DNA from: JAHQVI01 sp963749875
GTDB taxonomy: Bacteria; Pseudomonadota; Alphaproteobacteria; Rhizobiales; Rhodomicrobiaceae
NCBI GenBank assembly: GCA_963749875.1
Contig: CAVVOX010000004.1
Span: 62,001-126,000 of the forward strand
Length of the DNA stretch: 64,000 bases
Reading direction: 5' to 3'
Below the pieces are notes generated by a model. It was not told the DNA's origin. It made no database searches and saw only the letters and a program-made list of their open reading frames with translations. Both the position numbers and the translations under genes were made by a program. This document shows positions 16,644 to 24,892 of the stretch, piece after piece (the stretch's first letter is position 1; each line of letters begins with the position of its first letter).

Positions 16644-17332
16644 GCTGCCGCTCCCTTCCCCGCCGCCGAGCCGCGTTCGTCCGCGAGCAGCGTATGCACC
16701 AGATCCCAGAGGATGTGGTAGGCGGTGACATGGCATTCCTGAATGCGGTGGATCGAGGAGGAGGGCACGACGAGGCAGTGATCGACCGCTCCGCACGTCT
16801 TCATCTTGCCGCCATCGCCGCCGGTCAGGCCGATCGTAGCCATTCCCATCTCCTTGGCCTTGGCAAAGGCCGTGATCAGATTGGCCGAATTGCCGCTGGT
16901 CGAAATGCCGATGAGCCCGTCGCCGGCCTTTCCCTGCGCGACGACCTGCCGGACGAAGACGTGCTCGAAGCCGACATCATTGCCGACCGCCGACACCATG
17001 GCAATGTCGGCGACGAGATTGATCGCCGCGAGCGCCGGGCGGCCCGCGGTGACGGGATGGACGAACTCCACCGCGATGTGAGAGGCATCGCAGCTCGACC
17101 CGCCATTGCCCATGGTGAAGAGCCGCCCGCCCTTGCGGTAGACATCGGCCACGGAATTGGCGGCATCGACCAGGATCTGCGCCTGTTCGGAAAAGAACGC
17201 CTCATTCGTCTGGCGGGAGTCCTTGGCTTTCTCACCCACCGAATGCAGAAGCGCCGTATTGAGCTGGGCCGCGTCCTGCTGCTTGCCGTGCAGGAACGGA
17301 TAGAGCGATTGCAGATCATTTTCGGAGGACAT
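16640..17332 (-). CDS. SIS-domain phosphoheptose isomerase-like protein in the hyp operon
   Basis: The 230-aa protein is close to GmhA (sedoheptulose-7-phosphate isomerase) with the SIS sugar-phosphate loop GNGGSSCDASHIA (about 75-87) and the second loop ISTSGNS near 142. It overlaps hypD by four bases and starts 10 bases after hypC, so it belongs to the hydrogenase operon. No lipopolysaccharide heptose genes are nearby. GmhA homologues inside hyp operons are seen in other bacteria, but their role in hydrogenase formation is not established to my knowledge. Confidence 0.85.
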   Translation of the reverse strand: MSSENDLQSLYPFLHGKQQDAAQLNTALLHSVGEKAKDSRQTNEAFFSEQAQILVDAANSVADVYRKGGRLFTMGNGGSSCDASHIAVEFVHPVTAGRPALAAINLVADIAMVSAVGNDVGFEHVFVRQVVAQGKAGDGLIGISTSGNSANLITAFAKAKEMGMATIGLTGGDGGKMKTCGAVDHCLVVPSSSIHRIQECHVTAYHILWDLVHTLLADERGSAAGKGAAA

Positions 17333-17342
17333 GGGCAGTCTC

Positions 17343-17624
17343 CTATTCCGCTGCGGAGAGCCGCATCGCTGCGAGCTCCTCCTGCGCTTCGCCGAGTTCA
17401 GTCAGAATTTGCAGTGTCTGCGCCGCCTCGTCTTCGTCGATCCGGCTCATGGCGAAACCGACATGAATGAGCACCCAGTCGCCGACGCAGGCCTCGGGCG
17501 GGTGCCGATCATCGACGATACAGGCGATGTTCACCTGCCGCTTGACGCCGCTGACGTCGACCGTTGCCAGTTTCTTCGCAGCGTCCTCTATCTTCACGAT
17601 GCGGCCGGGAATTCCAAGACACAT
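17343..17624 (-). CDS. hypC: Hydrogenase assembly chaperone HypC
   Basis: The 93-aa protein begins MCLGIPGRI, with the invariant Cys2 that binds the Fe(CN)2CO moiety and the large-subunit precursor. An OB-like core contains VGDWVLIHVGFAMSRID. Its start overlaps the end of hypF by about 30 bases. The C-terminal tail of about 20 residues past the core is longer than in many HypC proteins. Confidence 0.97.
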   Translation of the reverse strand: MCLGIPGRIVKIEDAAKKLATVDVSGVKRQVNIACIVDDRHPPEACVGDWVLIHVGFAMSRIDEDEAAQTLQILTELGEAQEELAAMRLSAAE

Positions 17625-20041
17625 GATGCTTTTCCTTGGCCTTCTGTTTGAGCACGGATGAGCTGCGCGGCGCCGATCGCCGCCTGCCCTAGCGCGAGGC
17701 CGCCGTCATTGGCGGGAATGCGCGCATGGCTGAGCACACAGAACTTGTGGGCTTCGAGCTGCCGGCTGACCTCTTCGAAAAGGATGCGGTTCTGGAAACA
17801 GCCGCCGCTCAGCGCCACAGTGGCAAAGCGCGGACCGTCCGGGCTGTCCCGGCGCGCAAGCTTCTGGGTCATTGCGATCACGGAGCCGGCAAGCCAGGTG
17901 TGAAAACGGGCCGCGATCACCGGCGCGGGCGTCCCGAGCAACAGATCGCCGAGCACGGCGCGCCACATGCCGAGCGGTTCGATATAGGGAATGCCGCCGC
18001 CCGGCAGATTGGGGATGGTGATCGGATAGCGGTCCTCGCCCGTGTTGCGCAGCGTCTTCTCGTCCACCATGGCCTCCAGCTCGGCGCCGGTCTGGCCCTC
18101 ATAGGACTGCCGGTCGCGGGCAATGCCAAGGGCAGCGCCCAGAGCATCGAACAGCCTGCCGCAGGAGGACGCAAGCGGCGAATTCAAACCGCGTTTCAGC
18201 ATTGCGTCGAGCGTGCCGCGCGGCTTGTCCCTGAGATAGGCGCACAGCTCCAGCCCGGCGAAGTTCATCTCGAATTCCGTCCAGCCCATTTCGGCCATGA
18301 GATGGGCATAGAGATTGCGCCACGGCTCGCGCACCGCCTGCGCGCCGCCCGGCATCGCCACCGGCTTGAAGCAGCCGAGCCGTTCATAGCCGTCATAATC
18401 GGCAAGCAGGAATTCGCCGCCCCAGATCGCGCCGTCATCGCCGAGGCCGAGACCGTCCAGCACGATGCCGAGCACCGGCGCCGCATTCAACGACCGGCCA
18501 TTTTCGGCAAGACAGGACGCGACATGGGCGTGATGATGCTGCACCTGAATGAGCGGCAGCGAGTCCCGTCGGGACCAGTCCGCTGCGTGCTTGGTCGAGA
18601 GATAGTCCGGATGCTGATCGGTGACGAGCGCCTGCGGGCGATGCTCGAACATGGCGCTGAAGAGCCCGATCGTCTTACAGTAATCGGTTAGAGTCGCAGC
18701 GTTTTCCAGATCGCCCAGATGCTGGGTCAGAATGGCCGCACCGTCCTTGACCAGACAAGCCGTCGCTTTCAGCTCGCCGCCCGCCGCGAGAATGTCGGGC
18801 CCGTTTCTCAGGCCCGCCGGCAGTTTGAGCGGCGACGGCGCATAGCCGCGCGCCCGGCGGATCAGCCGCAGCCTGCCATCCATTTCGCGCGCGACCAAAT
18901 CATCGACGCGATTGGCGATCTCGCGATCATGGATCAGCGCATAGGTGGCGATCCGCTCCAGCTTGTCCCTTGCACCTTCGTCGGAGATGACCTGCGGCTC
19001 CTCCGAAATATTACCGCTCGTCATCACCACCGGGCGATCCATGCGGCGCAACATGACGAGGTGAAGCGGCGTCGTCGGCAGCATGAAGCCGAGGCTCGCA
19101 ATGTTTGGCGCGACGGCGCCTGGCAGCCGCTCACGGCCATTGGCGCGCAAGATCACGATCGGCGCTTTGGGGCTGGTCAGAGCGGCTTCTTCCTCGGCGC
19201 TGATCGTGCAATAGCGCCGTATGACATCGAGATCGCGGGCCATCAGCGCGAACGGTTTCGCGTCACGCCCCTTCCGCCGCCGCAGCCGCGCCACCGTTTC
19301 CGCGTTCGTTGCATCACAGGCAAGCTGATAGCCGCCAAGGCCCTTGATGGCGACGATTTCGCCCTTCTGCAGAAGGCTGCAGGCCGCATCGACATCATCG
19401 AGCATGGAATGCTGATCGAAGCTGACCACGCCGCCATCGAGACGAATCAGCGAGGCGCGCGGTCCGCAGCTATGGCAGGCGATCGCCTCGGCATGAAAGC
19501 GGCGATTGGCGGGATCGCGATATTCGGCAAGGCAGGCCTCGCAGAGATCGAAGGACGCCATGGTCGTCTGCGCGCGGTCGTAGGGAACGCCGTGAATGAT
19601 GCTGAGACGCGGGCCGCAATGCGTGCAATTGGTGAAGGGGTAGCGATACCGGCCTTCGAAGGGGCTCAGCACCTCCTCCGCGCAGGCTTCGCAGATCGCC
19701 GCGTCCGGCGAGATCTCGGTGTGCACGGCGCCGCTGACGCTTTCGGCGATGCGGAACATGCCGGGCAGCCGCCCGTCATAGGGCCGCGAGGCGATCCCCT
19801 CGATGCGCGCGAGCGGCGGCGCCTCGCTGTGGAGACGCTCGATGAAGGTCATGACCGCGCAGGACGGCCCCAGCAATCGGACCAGCACGCCTTCGGCATC
19901 GTTCAGCACTTCGCCGCCCAGATGCAGCTCCCGGGCGATGCGCCAGACGGTCGGACGAAAGCCGACGCCCTGCACACGGCCCTGGACGCGGATCTCGATG
20001 GCGACGGGCTCAAGCGCGGCGGTCTGAGGCTGCGTGTTCAT
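17594..20041 (-). CDS. hypF: Carbamoyltransferase HypF
   Basis: The 815-aa protein uses carbamoyl phosphate and ATP to load a carbamoyl group onto HypE. Domains in order: acylphosphatase-like (QGVGFRP near 25); two zinc fingers (CEAC-x18-CTHC and CEAC-x18-CHSC, about 105-180); YrdC-like ATP domain (about 200-390); Kae1-like domain with the HHHAHVASC metal motif near 485 and LSGGCFQN near 760. ATG 20041 makes an ATGA overlap with the NHL gene and has GGAGG seven bases upstream, better than ATG 20056. Confidence 0.97.
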   Translation of the reverse strand: MNTQPQTAALEPVAIEIRVQGRVQGVGFRPTVWRIARELHLGGEVLNDAEGVLVRLLGPSCAVMTFIERLHSEAPPLARIEGIASRPYDGRLPGMFRIAESVSGAVHTEISPDAAICEACAEEVLSPFEGRYRYPFTNCTHCGPRLSIIHGVPYDRAQTTMASFDLCEACLAEYRDPANRRFHAEAIACHSCGPRASLIRLDGGVVSFDQHSMLDDVDAACSLLQKGEIVAIKGLGGYQLACDATNAETVARLRRRKGRDAKPFALMARDLDVIRRYCTISAEEEAALTSPKAPIVILRANGRERLPGAVAPNIASLGFMLPTTPLHLVMLRRMDRPVVMTSGNISEEPQVISDEGARDKLERIATYALIHDREIANRVDDLVAREMDGRLRLIRRARGYAPSPLKLPAGLRNGPDILAAGGELKATACLVKDGAAILTQHLGDLENAATLTDYCKTIGLFSAMFEHRPQALVTDQHPDYLSTKHAADWSRRDSLPLIQVQHHHAHVASCLAENGRSLNAAPVLGIVLDGLGLGDDGAIWGGEFLLADYDGYERLGCFKPVAMPGGAQAVREPWRNLYAHLMAEMGWTEFEMNFAGLELCAYLRDKPRGTLDAMLKRGLNSPLASSCGRLFDALGAALGIARDRQSYEGQTGAELEAMVDEKTLRNTGEDRYPITIPNLPGGGIPYIEPLGMWRAVLGDLLLGTPAPVIAARFHTWLAGSVIAMTQKLARRDSPDGPRFATVALSGGCFQNRILFEEVSRQLEAHKFCVLSHARIPANDGGLALGQAAIGAAQLIRAQTEGQGKASCVLEFPAAS

Positions 20042-21186
20042 GATGCCGCCTCCCATAAGAGAACGCGGTTATTCCCCGAGTCTGCAACAACGAGCCGCCG
20101 ACCGCACGCGGAAATACCATAGGGCCAGCAGAGACTGTCGCGGCAGGGTCGCGTCCATCGATTGTCGCCCTTGTCGGAGAAGCCGTGCTGGCCGGTGAGC
20201 CGGATCGCGCCCGCGCCCATACGGAGACGGAGCGCGTCGAGATCGAAGCCGATCAGCCGCGAATTGGCGGTATCGGCAACCGCGATATGCTCCCCAAGCA
20301 CCGCAACGCTGTAGGGCATGTTGACGGTCGCAGCGCTCGGATAGTAAGCGGCGCCGTTATTCTCCTGTTCGCTCAGCGTTGGCTGACCGAGGACGAATTC
20401 GCATGGCGCGCCGTTTGCCGTCGGAAGCGACCGCCAGACCATGATGCGGTTATTGCCGGCATCGGCTACGAAGATCGTGCCCTCTGCTAAGGCGATCGCA
20501 TGCGGCCAGCGCATTCCGCGCGCGTTCACGCCTTCGCCCGCATTCTCGTCGCGGCAGGTGAAGTCCGATTGCCCGAGGACAAGATCGGCGGGCGTGCCGC
20601 TGCGCTCAGGGATCCGGTCCCAGACCAGCACGCGCCGGTTCCCCGTGTCGGCGACAAAAAGCCGGCCATCCGCGATCGTCACGCCGTAACACCAGTTGAG
20701 CGTGTCGGGGCCGGCCTCCTTGCGGCCGCGATTGGCGAGACCGCTTTCGAAATCGCTTTGGCCGAGCACGAGATCCGCCGGCTGGTTGGAGTGGACCGGA
20801 TAGCCATGCCAGATCAGAACGCGGTTGTTCCAGGCATCGGCCACCGCCAGAACGCCGTCAGCCGCCGCCACGCCTGTCGGCACGTTGAGCGTCGCCGCTC
20901 CGATCGCGCTCCGCGCATTGCGGCCTTCAGAGGAAAAATCCGGCTGCCCGATGAGCAAATCGGCGGGCTGACCGTCGCTGCCGGGACACTCTTTCCAGAT
21001 CATCAGGCGATGATGCCCTGTATCGGCGATAAAAAGCGGGCCCTTTGCCTCCGCAAGACAAGCGCCGCGCGGCCCGAACAGGCTGTCGGCACTTGGCTTG
21101 ACGGGAGCGGCAAGGCCGTCCGCACCCTGCTGACCGCCAAGCATGACATGCGGCCCCTCGGAGGACAGGAGGGGCAGGGGACGCAT
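20038..21186 (-). CDS. NHL-repeat beta-propeller protein of the hydrogenase cluster
   Basis: The 382-aa protein has six repeats of the form ADxGNNRVLxW (for example IADTGHHRLMIW and VADAGNNRIMVW), interleaved with PADLVLGQSDF-type segments, predicting a six-bladed propeller. No signal peptide is seen, so it is probably cytoplasmic. NHL proteins are regular companions of group 2a hydrogenases (HucO in mycobacteria, from memory). The start is uncertain, as the ATG at 21186 has a poorly spaced AGGA. It sits between the NifU-Rieske gene and hypF and is coupled to hypF. Confidence 0.85.
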   Translation of the reverse strand: MRPLPLLSSEGPHVMLGGQQGADGLAAPVKPSADSLFGPRGACLAEAKGPLFIADTGHHRLMIWKECPGSDGQPADLLIGQPDFSSEGRNARSAIGAATLNVPTGVAAADGVLAVADAWNNRVLIWHGYPVHSNQPADLVLGQSDFESGLANRGRKEAGPDTLNWCYGVTIADGRLFVADTGNRRVLVWDRIPERSGTPADLVLGQSDFTCRDENAGEGVNARGMRWPHAIALAEGTIFVADAGNNRIMVWRSLPTANGAPCEFVLGQPTLSEQENNGAAYYPSAATVNMPYSVAVLGEHIAVADTANSRLIGFDLDALRLRMGAGAIRLTGQHGFSDKGDNRWTRPCRDSLCWPYGISACGRRLVVADSGNNRVLLWEAAS

Positions 21187-21246
21187 GTCCTGCGGCGCCG
21201 GATCAGGGCGCGGAGCGTTCGAGAAGGATTGGCGCAGGGAGACTTC

Positions 21247-22116
21247 TCATCTGGCAAGCCTCACTTCCACGCGATTGCCGATCACGCGCACCGCATGCGG
21301 TTGCAATTGCACCTCCGGCGCGGTGAGGCATTCACCCGTTCTTAGATCATAGCGGAAGCCGTGATGTGGGCAGGCGATGATACCGTCTTCAACTGCGCCG
21401 TCGTGAATCGGAAAGCCGAGATGGGCGCAGGCATTGTGAAAGCAGGAGACGATCGAGCCGCGGCGGAACAGCAGGAGCTTTTCGCCATTGACGGACAGCG
21501 CATGGGTGCCGCCTTCGGGAATGTCGTTCAGCCGTCCGGCCAACAGCCAGTCGCCCGCGACATTGAGCGCAAACGGGCTGACGAAGTTCGCCCCATTCTT
21601 CGCGCCGCCCGCACGGCCCTTGGTCTGGATGATCTCGGTGATTTCCGGACAGGCATCCTCGACCGCTTTTTTCACGCCCGCATGAAAGGTCAGCGCGGAT
21701 GCGGCACAGCCATCGCATGCCCCGGTGAAACGCACCTCGATGCGCGGCGGATCGACCTGGATCAGTTCGACATCGCCGCCATGCGAGGCGAGCATCGGGC
21801 GAACGCCCTCCAGCGCATTTTCGACGCGCTCGGCGATGGTCGGCTTGATGATGTTGTGGCGGCGCAGGACGGCGTAAACCACTTCATCGGCGGCGGCTGT
21901 CTTCATCGCGGCCGCCGCGGCCGGGTTGCTCTTCAGCGCGCCGACCAGGCGGCGAATGGCTTCTCCGTGCAGGGCTTCGATCGCCCCCCGATAGGCCTGC
22001 ATCGCGCGCTGGGGTGTGTCGTCCCAGTCCTCAAAGATTACCTCGAGCCGCTCAATATCCTCAAGCAGCTTCGACAGATCATCAGCTTGAACCGGCGCCT
22101 TTTCGAGCGCGTTCAT
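21247..22116 (-). CDS. NifU-like/Rieske fusion protein of the hydrogenase cluster
   Basis: The 289-aa protein has an N-terminal alpha-helical part (about 1-90), a NifU C-terminal-type domain (about 92-165) with GACDGCAAS (Cys134, Cys137), and a C-terminal Rieske domain with Cys230-x-His232 and Cys249-x2-His252, the full [2Fe-2S] ligand set. Similar Rieske/NifU proteins accompany group 2a hydrogenases (HucE in mycobacteria). It may carry electrons from the hydrogenase or supply clusters. It lacks a signal peptide or membrane helix. Confidence 0.87.
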   Translation of the reverse strand: MNALEKAPVQADDLSKLLEDIERLEVIFEDWDDTPQRAMQAYRGAIEALHGEAIRRLVGALKSNPAAAAAMKTAAADEVVYAVLRRHNIIKPTIAERVENALEGVRPMLASHGGDVELIQVDPPRIEVRFTGACDGCAASALTFHAGVKKAVEDACPEITEIIQTKGRAGGAKNGANFVSPFALNVAGDWLLAGRLNDIPEGGTHALSVNGEKLLLFRRGSIVSCFHNACAHLGFPIHDGAVEDGIIACPHHGFRYDLRTGECLTAPEVQLQPHAVRVIGNRVEVRLAR

Positions 22117-22125
22117 GACACAATC

Positions 22126-22350
22126 TCAGCGAAAACGTATCTTTTTCAAAAGAACCGGCTGAAGACTCCCACCGCCAAAACCGGCGATGAGAGCGGCCCC
22201 CCAAAGGGGCGCGCCGGCTTGCGCCAGACCGACGCAGATGAGCGCGGTGATAATGATGCCCGTTGCGATCAGGGCGACGGCCTTTCCCTGTTCGGCAAAG
22301 AGCCGCCCCTGGATGAAGAGCACCAGCGCATTCCTTGCCATCGAGAACAT
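22126..22350 (-). CDS. Small membrane protein (74 aa), hydrogenase cluster
   Basis: Two hydrophobic segments are visible (about 22-42 and 45-62), with a basic C-terminal tail (LLKKIRFR). It lies 9 bases before the NifU-Rieske gene and 10 bases after the 72-aa membrane protein, so it is part of the operon. No family is recognised. It could help anchor the soluble hydrogenase or its redox partners to the membrane; this is inference from position and topology. Confidence 0.65.
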   Translation of the reverse strand: MFSMARNALVLFIQGRLFAEQGKAVALIATGIIITALICVGLAQAGAPLWGAALIAGFGGGSLQPVLLKKIRFR

Positions 22351-22360
22351 TGGCCGCTCC

Positions 22361-22579
22361 TCAAGCCATCAAAGCGAGAATAAGGAGCGCCAGAGCAATG
22401 CCCGGAATACCGGAGAGCATGCCGAACAGTCCGCCGATCTGGGTGGAGACCTCGGCACCGAGGTCCCGGCCGGCGATCGTGTAGCCTGACAGTGCGCCGC
22501 CGATCAGCGAGGCAACGGTTCCGATCGCCAGAAGCGCAAGAGGCCAAATGAACGGATATGCGGACAGTCCTTCGATCAT
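22361..22579 (-). CDS. Small membrane protein (72 aa), hydrogenase cluster
   Basis: Two hydrophobic segments (about 10-33 and 48-71) flank a short polar loop (TIAGRDLGAEVSTQIG) rich in Gly. It lies 33 bases after the TPR gene and 10 bases before the 74-aa membrane protein. No family is recognised. The tight packing of two tiny membrane proteins in the island suggests they act as a pair. Confidence 0.65.
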   Translation of the reverse strand: MIEGLSAYPFIWPLALLAIGTVASLIGGALSGYTIAGRDLGAEVSTQIGGLFGMLSGIPGIALALLILALMA

Positions 22580-22612
22580 CGCTCATGCTCCCCTGGAGAT
22601 CTGCGCACCACG

Positions 22613-23623
22613 TCACCCCTTCCCCGGCGGCGGCGGGCCGCCATTGCCCGCTGGCATATTCATCAATTCGCGTTCCAACTGAAAAGCGGCCTCGGAGACG
22701 ATGGCCGCCTTGGCGCCGTCTCCGAAAGCCGTAAAGAGCTCACGCGCCTCGGCGTACAGGGCTCGGGCGCGGACCAGATTTGCGCGGTTGCCATGTTCGG
22801 GCTGCTTCGGGTCGTCCGGCAGATTTTGCAGGCAATTGGCCTTGTTCGTCAGCGTGTTGGCATATTCGACCGGCATCGCCTCGCGGGTGCGGACCTTCAG
22901 CGCCTCGTCATAGGCTTCGAGCGCCCTCAGATTGTTCACAACCTGATGCGCCGAGGAGGCATATTGCAGGGCATTGCCGAGATTGTTCTGCAGCATGGCG
23001 TATTCGGTCGGGTGGTCGATGAGATTGACGACGCACAGCCCCTCCTCGAACGCCTGCACGGCGAGGGCCTCGCGCATCTTGCCGCGTTCATCGCTCAGCG
23101 GAATCGACAGAAAGGCCGTGGCGAGATTGTTCTGAAGGATGGCGTATTCCTGGGGGAAGCACTGCTTGTCGAACGTGCGCAGCGCGCGCTGATAGGCGGA
23201 GATCGCGTCGGTGATGCGCGCGCGGTTCATGCCGGCGAGGCTTTGCAGAACAAGCCCGAGATTCATCTCAAGCTCGGCCAGCTCTTCCGGCCCGCCTTCC
23301 GCCTGGAAGGTCGGCAGCGCCGATCGGTAAGCGTCGCGCGCCTGCTCCAGGAATGTGGGATCGTCGCCGGGGATCGCCTGCAGGGCGGTCGCCTTTCGGG
23401 CGGTGATGCGCGCCCTTAAGAGCCCATCGTCTTCGGGACAGACGTCGAGGGCCTTGCCGCAAAGCTCGACGGCGGCATGGAGCTGGGATGCGTCTTTTGG
23501 CCGGTTTTGCAAGCCCATGGCGATTTCCATGAGCATCTCTGCACGCTCGGCATTGGTCACCGATTCGTCCTCGGCGACTACCAATGCCGCAGCATACTGA
23601 TCTTGAGAAAGATCAGCGGCCAC
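22613..23623 (-). CDS. TPR-repeat protein of the hydrogenase cluster
   Basis: The 336-aa protein is made of helical repeats with TPR/CHAT-leader-like units such as ISAYQRALRTFDKQCFPQEYAILQNNLATAFL and its neighbours at about 45-residue spacing (about 60-310). A Gly/Pro-rich tail ends the protein. There is no signal peptide. TPR proteins occur beside group 2a hydrogenase genes in other phyla (family context, from memory). Probable role: a docking scaffold for assembly of the hydrogenase complex. Confidence 0.8.
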   Translation of the reverse strand: MAADLSQDQYAAALVVAEDESVTNAERAEMLMEIAMGLQNRPKDASQLHAAVELCGKALDVCPEDDGLLRARITARKATALQAIPGDDPTFLEQARDAYRSALPTFQAEGGPEELAELEMNLGLVLQSLAGMNRARITDAISAYQRALRTFDKQCFPQEYAILQNNLATAFLSIPLSDERGKMREALAVQAFEEGLCVVNLIDHPTEYAMLQNNLGNALQYASSAHQVVNNLRALEAYDEALKVRTREAMPVEYANTLTNKANCLQNLPDDPKQPEHGNRANLVRARALYAEARELFTAFGDGAKAAIVSEAAFQLERELMNMPAGNGGPPPPGKG

Positions 23624-23723
23624 TTCAACCTCCTCCCTATAGGCTGAGTAGAAAGCTTCTTATTAGAACGCTAAGCTATTTCGAGTTCTTCCGTCAATTG
23701 ATTATGCATATCGCTAAGTTTGT

Positions 23724-24041
23724 TTACATGAGGAAAAGCTCGTATAAGCGCAGGCCACCCTGCCTCTCGCACCAGGAATAGCTGCCCTGCCAGGCCGTAT
23801 CGTCATCGAGTCCCTGGTCCCGGAAGAAATCCGCCGCGCTGACGACCCGATCGCCGGCTACATTGCGGATCTTGAGCATATAGCCGCCGGACGCGGCATG
23901 ACGGACGGGCAAAACAAGGAGATCCTTGTCCTGCCGCAGCAGGATCACCGCTTCGCATTCGGCGAAATAGCGGTCATAGGCGGGGCGCGCGACGTAAAGG
24001 CGGCCATCCTTGAAATGCACGGACGCGGGATCAGCTGTCAT
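23724..24041 (-). CDS. Conserved-looking 105-aa protein of the hydrogenase cluster
   Basis: A compact soluble protein without cysteine motifs; it has a single Cys near 30 and another near 91. Its start overlaps the maturation protease stop by four bases (ATGA), and it is followed by a 100-base AT-rich gap before the TPR gene. The sequence (EAVILLRQDKDLLVLPVRH, GGYMLKIRNVAGDRVV) suggests an alpha/beta fold. I do not recognise the family. Tight coupling to the protease suggests a role in large-subunit maturation. Confidence 0.65.
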   Translation of the reverse strand: MTADPASVHFKDGRLYVARPAYDRYFAECEAVILLRQDKDLLVLPVRHAASGGYMLKIRNVAGDRVVSAADFFRDQGLDDDTAWQGSYSWCERQGGLRLYELFLM

Positions 24042-24568
24042 CGATCGCTTCCCTCCACCGCCTCCCGTGCCGCAATCTTTTCGCGAATCCGGTCCGCGAC
24101 CTGCCGGGTTGCCGCGGCGACCTTGCTCGACAGGCCGATGCCGAAATCGAGCGCTTCGGCTTCGATGAGAAAGACGGTGACGTCAGTCGGAAAGCCCTCG
24201 CGGAAGATTTTGCGTCCCGCGAACAGGGCGTGGTCCCAGCGGAAATCGTGCAGATTGAAGCCGCCCGGCGGAGGCTGCTCAAGTTCGCCGCCCGGAACCT
24301 CGAAGATGGCGCCGCCGTCGCTTCCGGAGCGGCACGCATCGACGATGATGAGCATTTCGCACCCTTGAGCGGCGAACATCACCGCCATGCCATCCGTTCC
24401 GGCATCGAGGAGGCGGACATTTCCGATCCGGCCGTCGCTTTGATCGAGCATGAGAAGCCGCAGGACTTCGGGTCCGGCTCCGTCATCGCAGCGATTGGGA
24501 TTGCCGCAGGCAATGATCGCGGCCCACCCGTCATCGGAATTCAGATGCGCCACAGCCGGCAGGACCAT
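24038..24568 (-). CDS. Hydrogenase maturation endopeptidase (HupD/HycI family)
   Basis: The 176-aa protein has the family's IIACGNPNRCDDGAGPEVL start (about 18-36, metal-binding Asp in CDDGAG) and VDACRSG (about 75-81). It should cut the C-terminal extension of HucL after nickel insertion. Its 5' end overlaps the upstream four-cysteine gene by 28 bases, and its 3' end overlaps the 105-aa gene by four. Confidence 0.9.
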   Translation of the reverse strand: MVLPAVAHLNSDDGWAAIIACGNPNRCDDGAGPEVLRLLMLDQSDGRIGNVRLLDAGTDGMAVMFAAQGCEMLIIVDACRSGSDGGAIFEVPGGELEQPPPGGFNLHDFRWDHALFAGRKIFREGFPTDVTVFLIEAEALDFGIGLSSKVAAATRQVADRIREKIAAREAVEGSDR

Positions 24569-24855
24569 TCAGGCTCGACCGGCAAATCGAGTTCCGGGAG
24601 CACACATTGACGGCGGCGAATGGCGTAATACATGCACGTCTTGCAGGATTGCTCCACCTCATTGTGTTCGATTGGCGTCAGCGTAAATCCTGCGATCGCC
24701 AGCTTCGATTGCAGGTCCCACCCTTCCGTCTGCAGCCGTTTGACGATGGCTTGAACGTCCTCATGCGTATCCGCTCTTGGAAAAACTTCGGTTTCCAATC
24801 CGCTCGAAAGCAAACTCCAGATTTGCCTGCGCTCGGCGACGACATCCACGCTCAT
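24541..24855 (-). CDS. Four-cysteine protein A of the hydrogenase cluster (HiPIP-like motif)
   Basis: The 104-aa protein ends in a C-x2-C-x9-C-x14-C motif inside CKTCMYY...CVLPELDLPVEP...CRLWRI. The N-terminal half is helical and acidic. It is a paralogue of the next upstream protein (24893-25222), with identical cysteine spacing. The CxxC...C...WxC pattern recalls high-potential iron-sulfur proteins, though the spacings differ, so an Fe-S cluster is plausible and zinc is the alternative. ATG 24855 was chosen over a TTG at 24870. It lies between hucL and the protease in the operon. Confidence 0.75.
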   Translation of the reverse strand: MSVDVVAERRQIWSLLSSGLETEVFPRADTHEDVQAIVKRLQTEGWDLQSKLAIAGFTLTPIEHNEVEQSCKTCMYYAIRRRQCVLPELDLPVEPEWSCRLWRI

Positions 24856-24892
24856 GGCCGCTCTCTCCAAAATTTCGACGGCTTAAGATCAG

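Noticed and set aside
18719..20122. 467-aa plus-strand ORF opposite hypF
   Set aside because: Antisense of hypF, which shows all expected domains.
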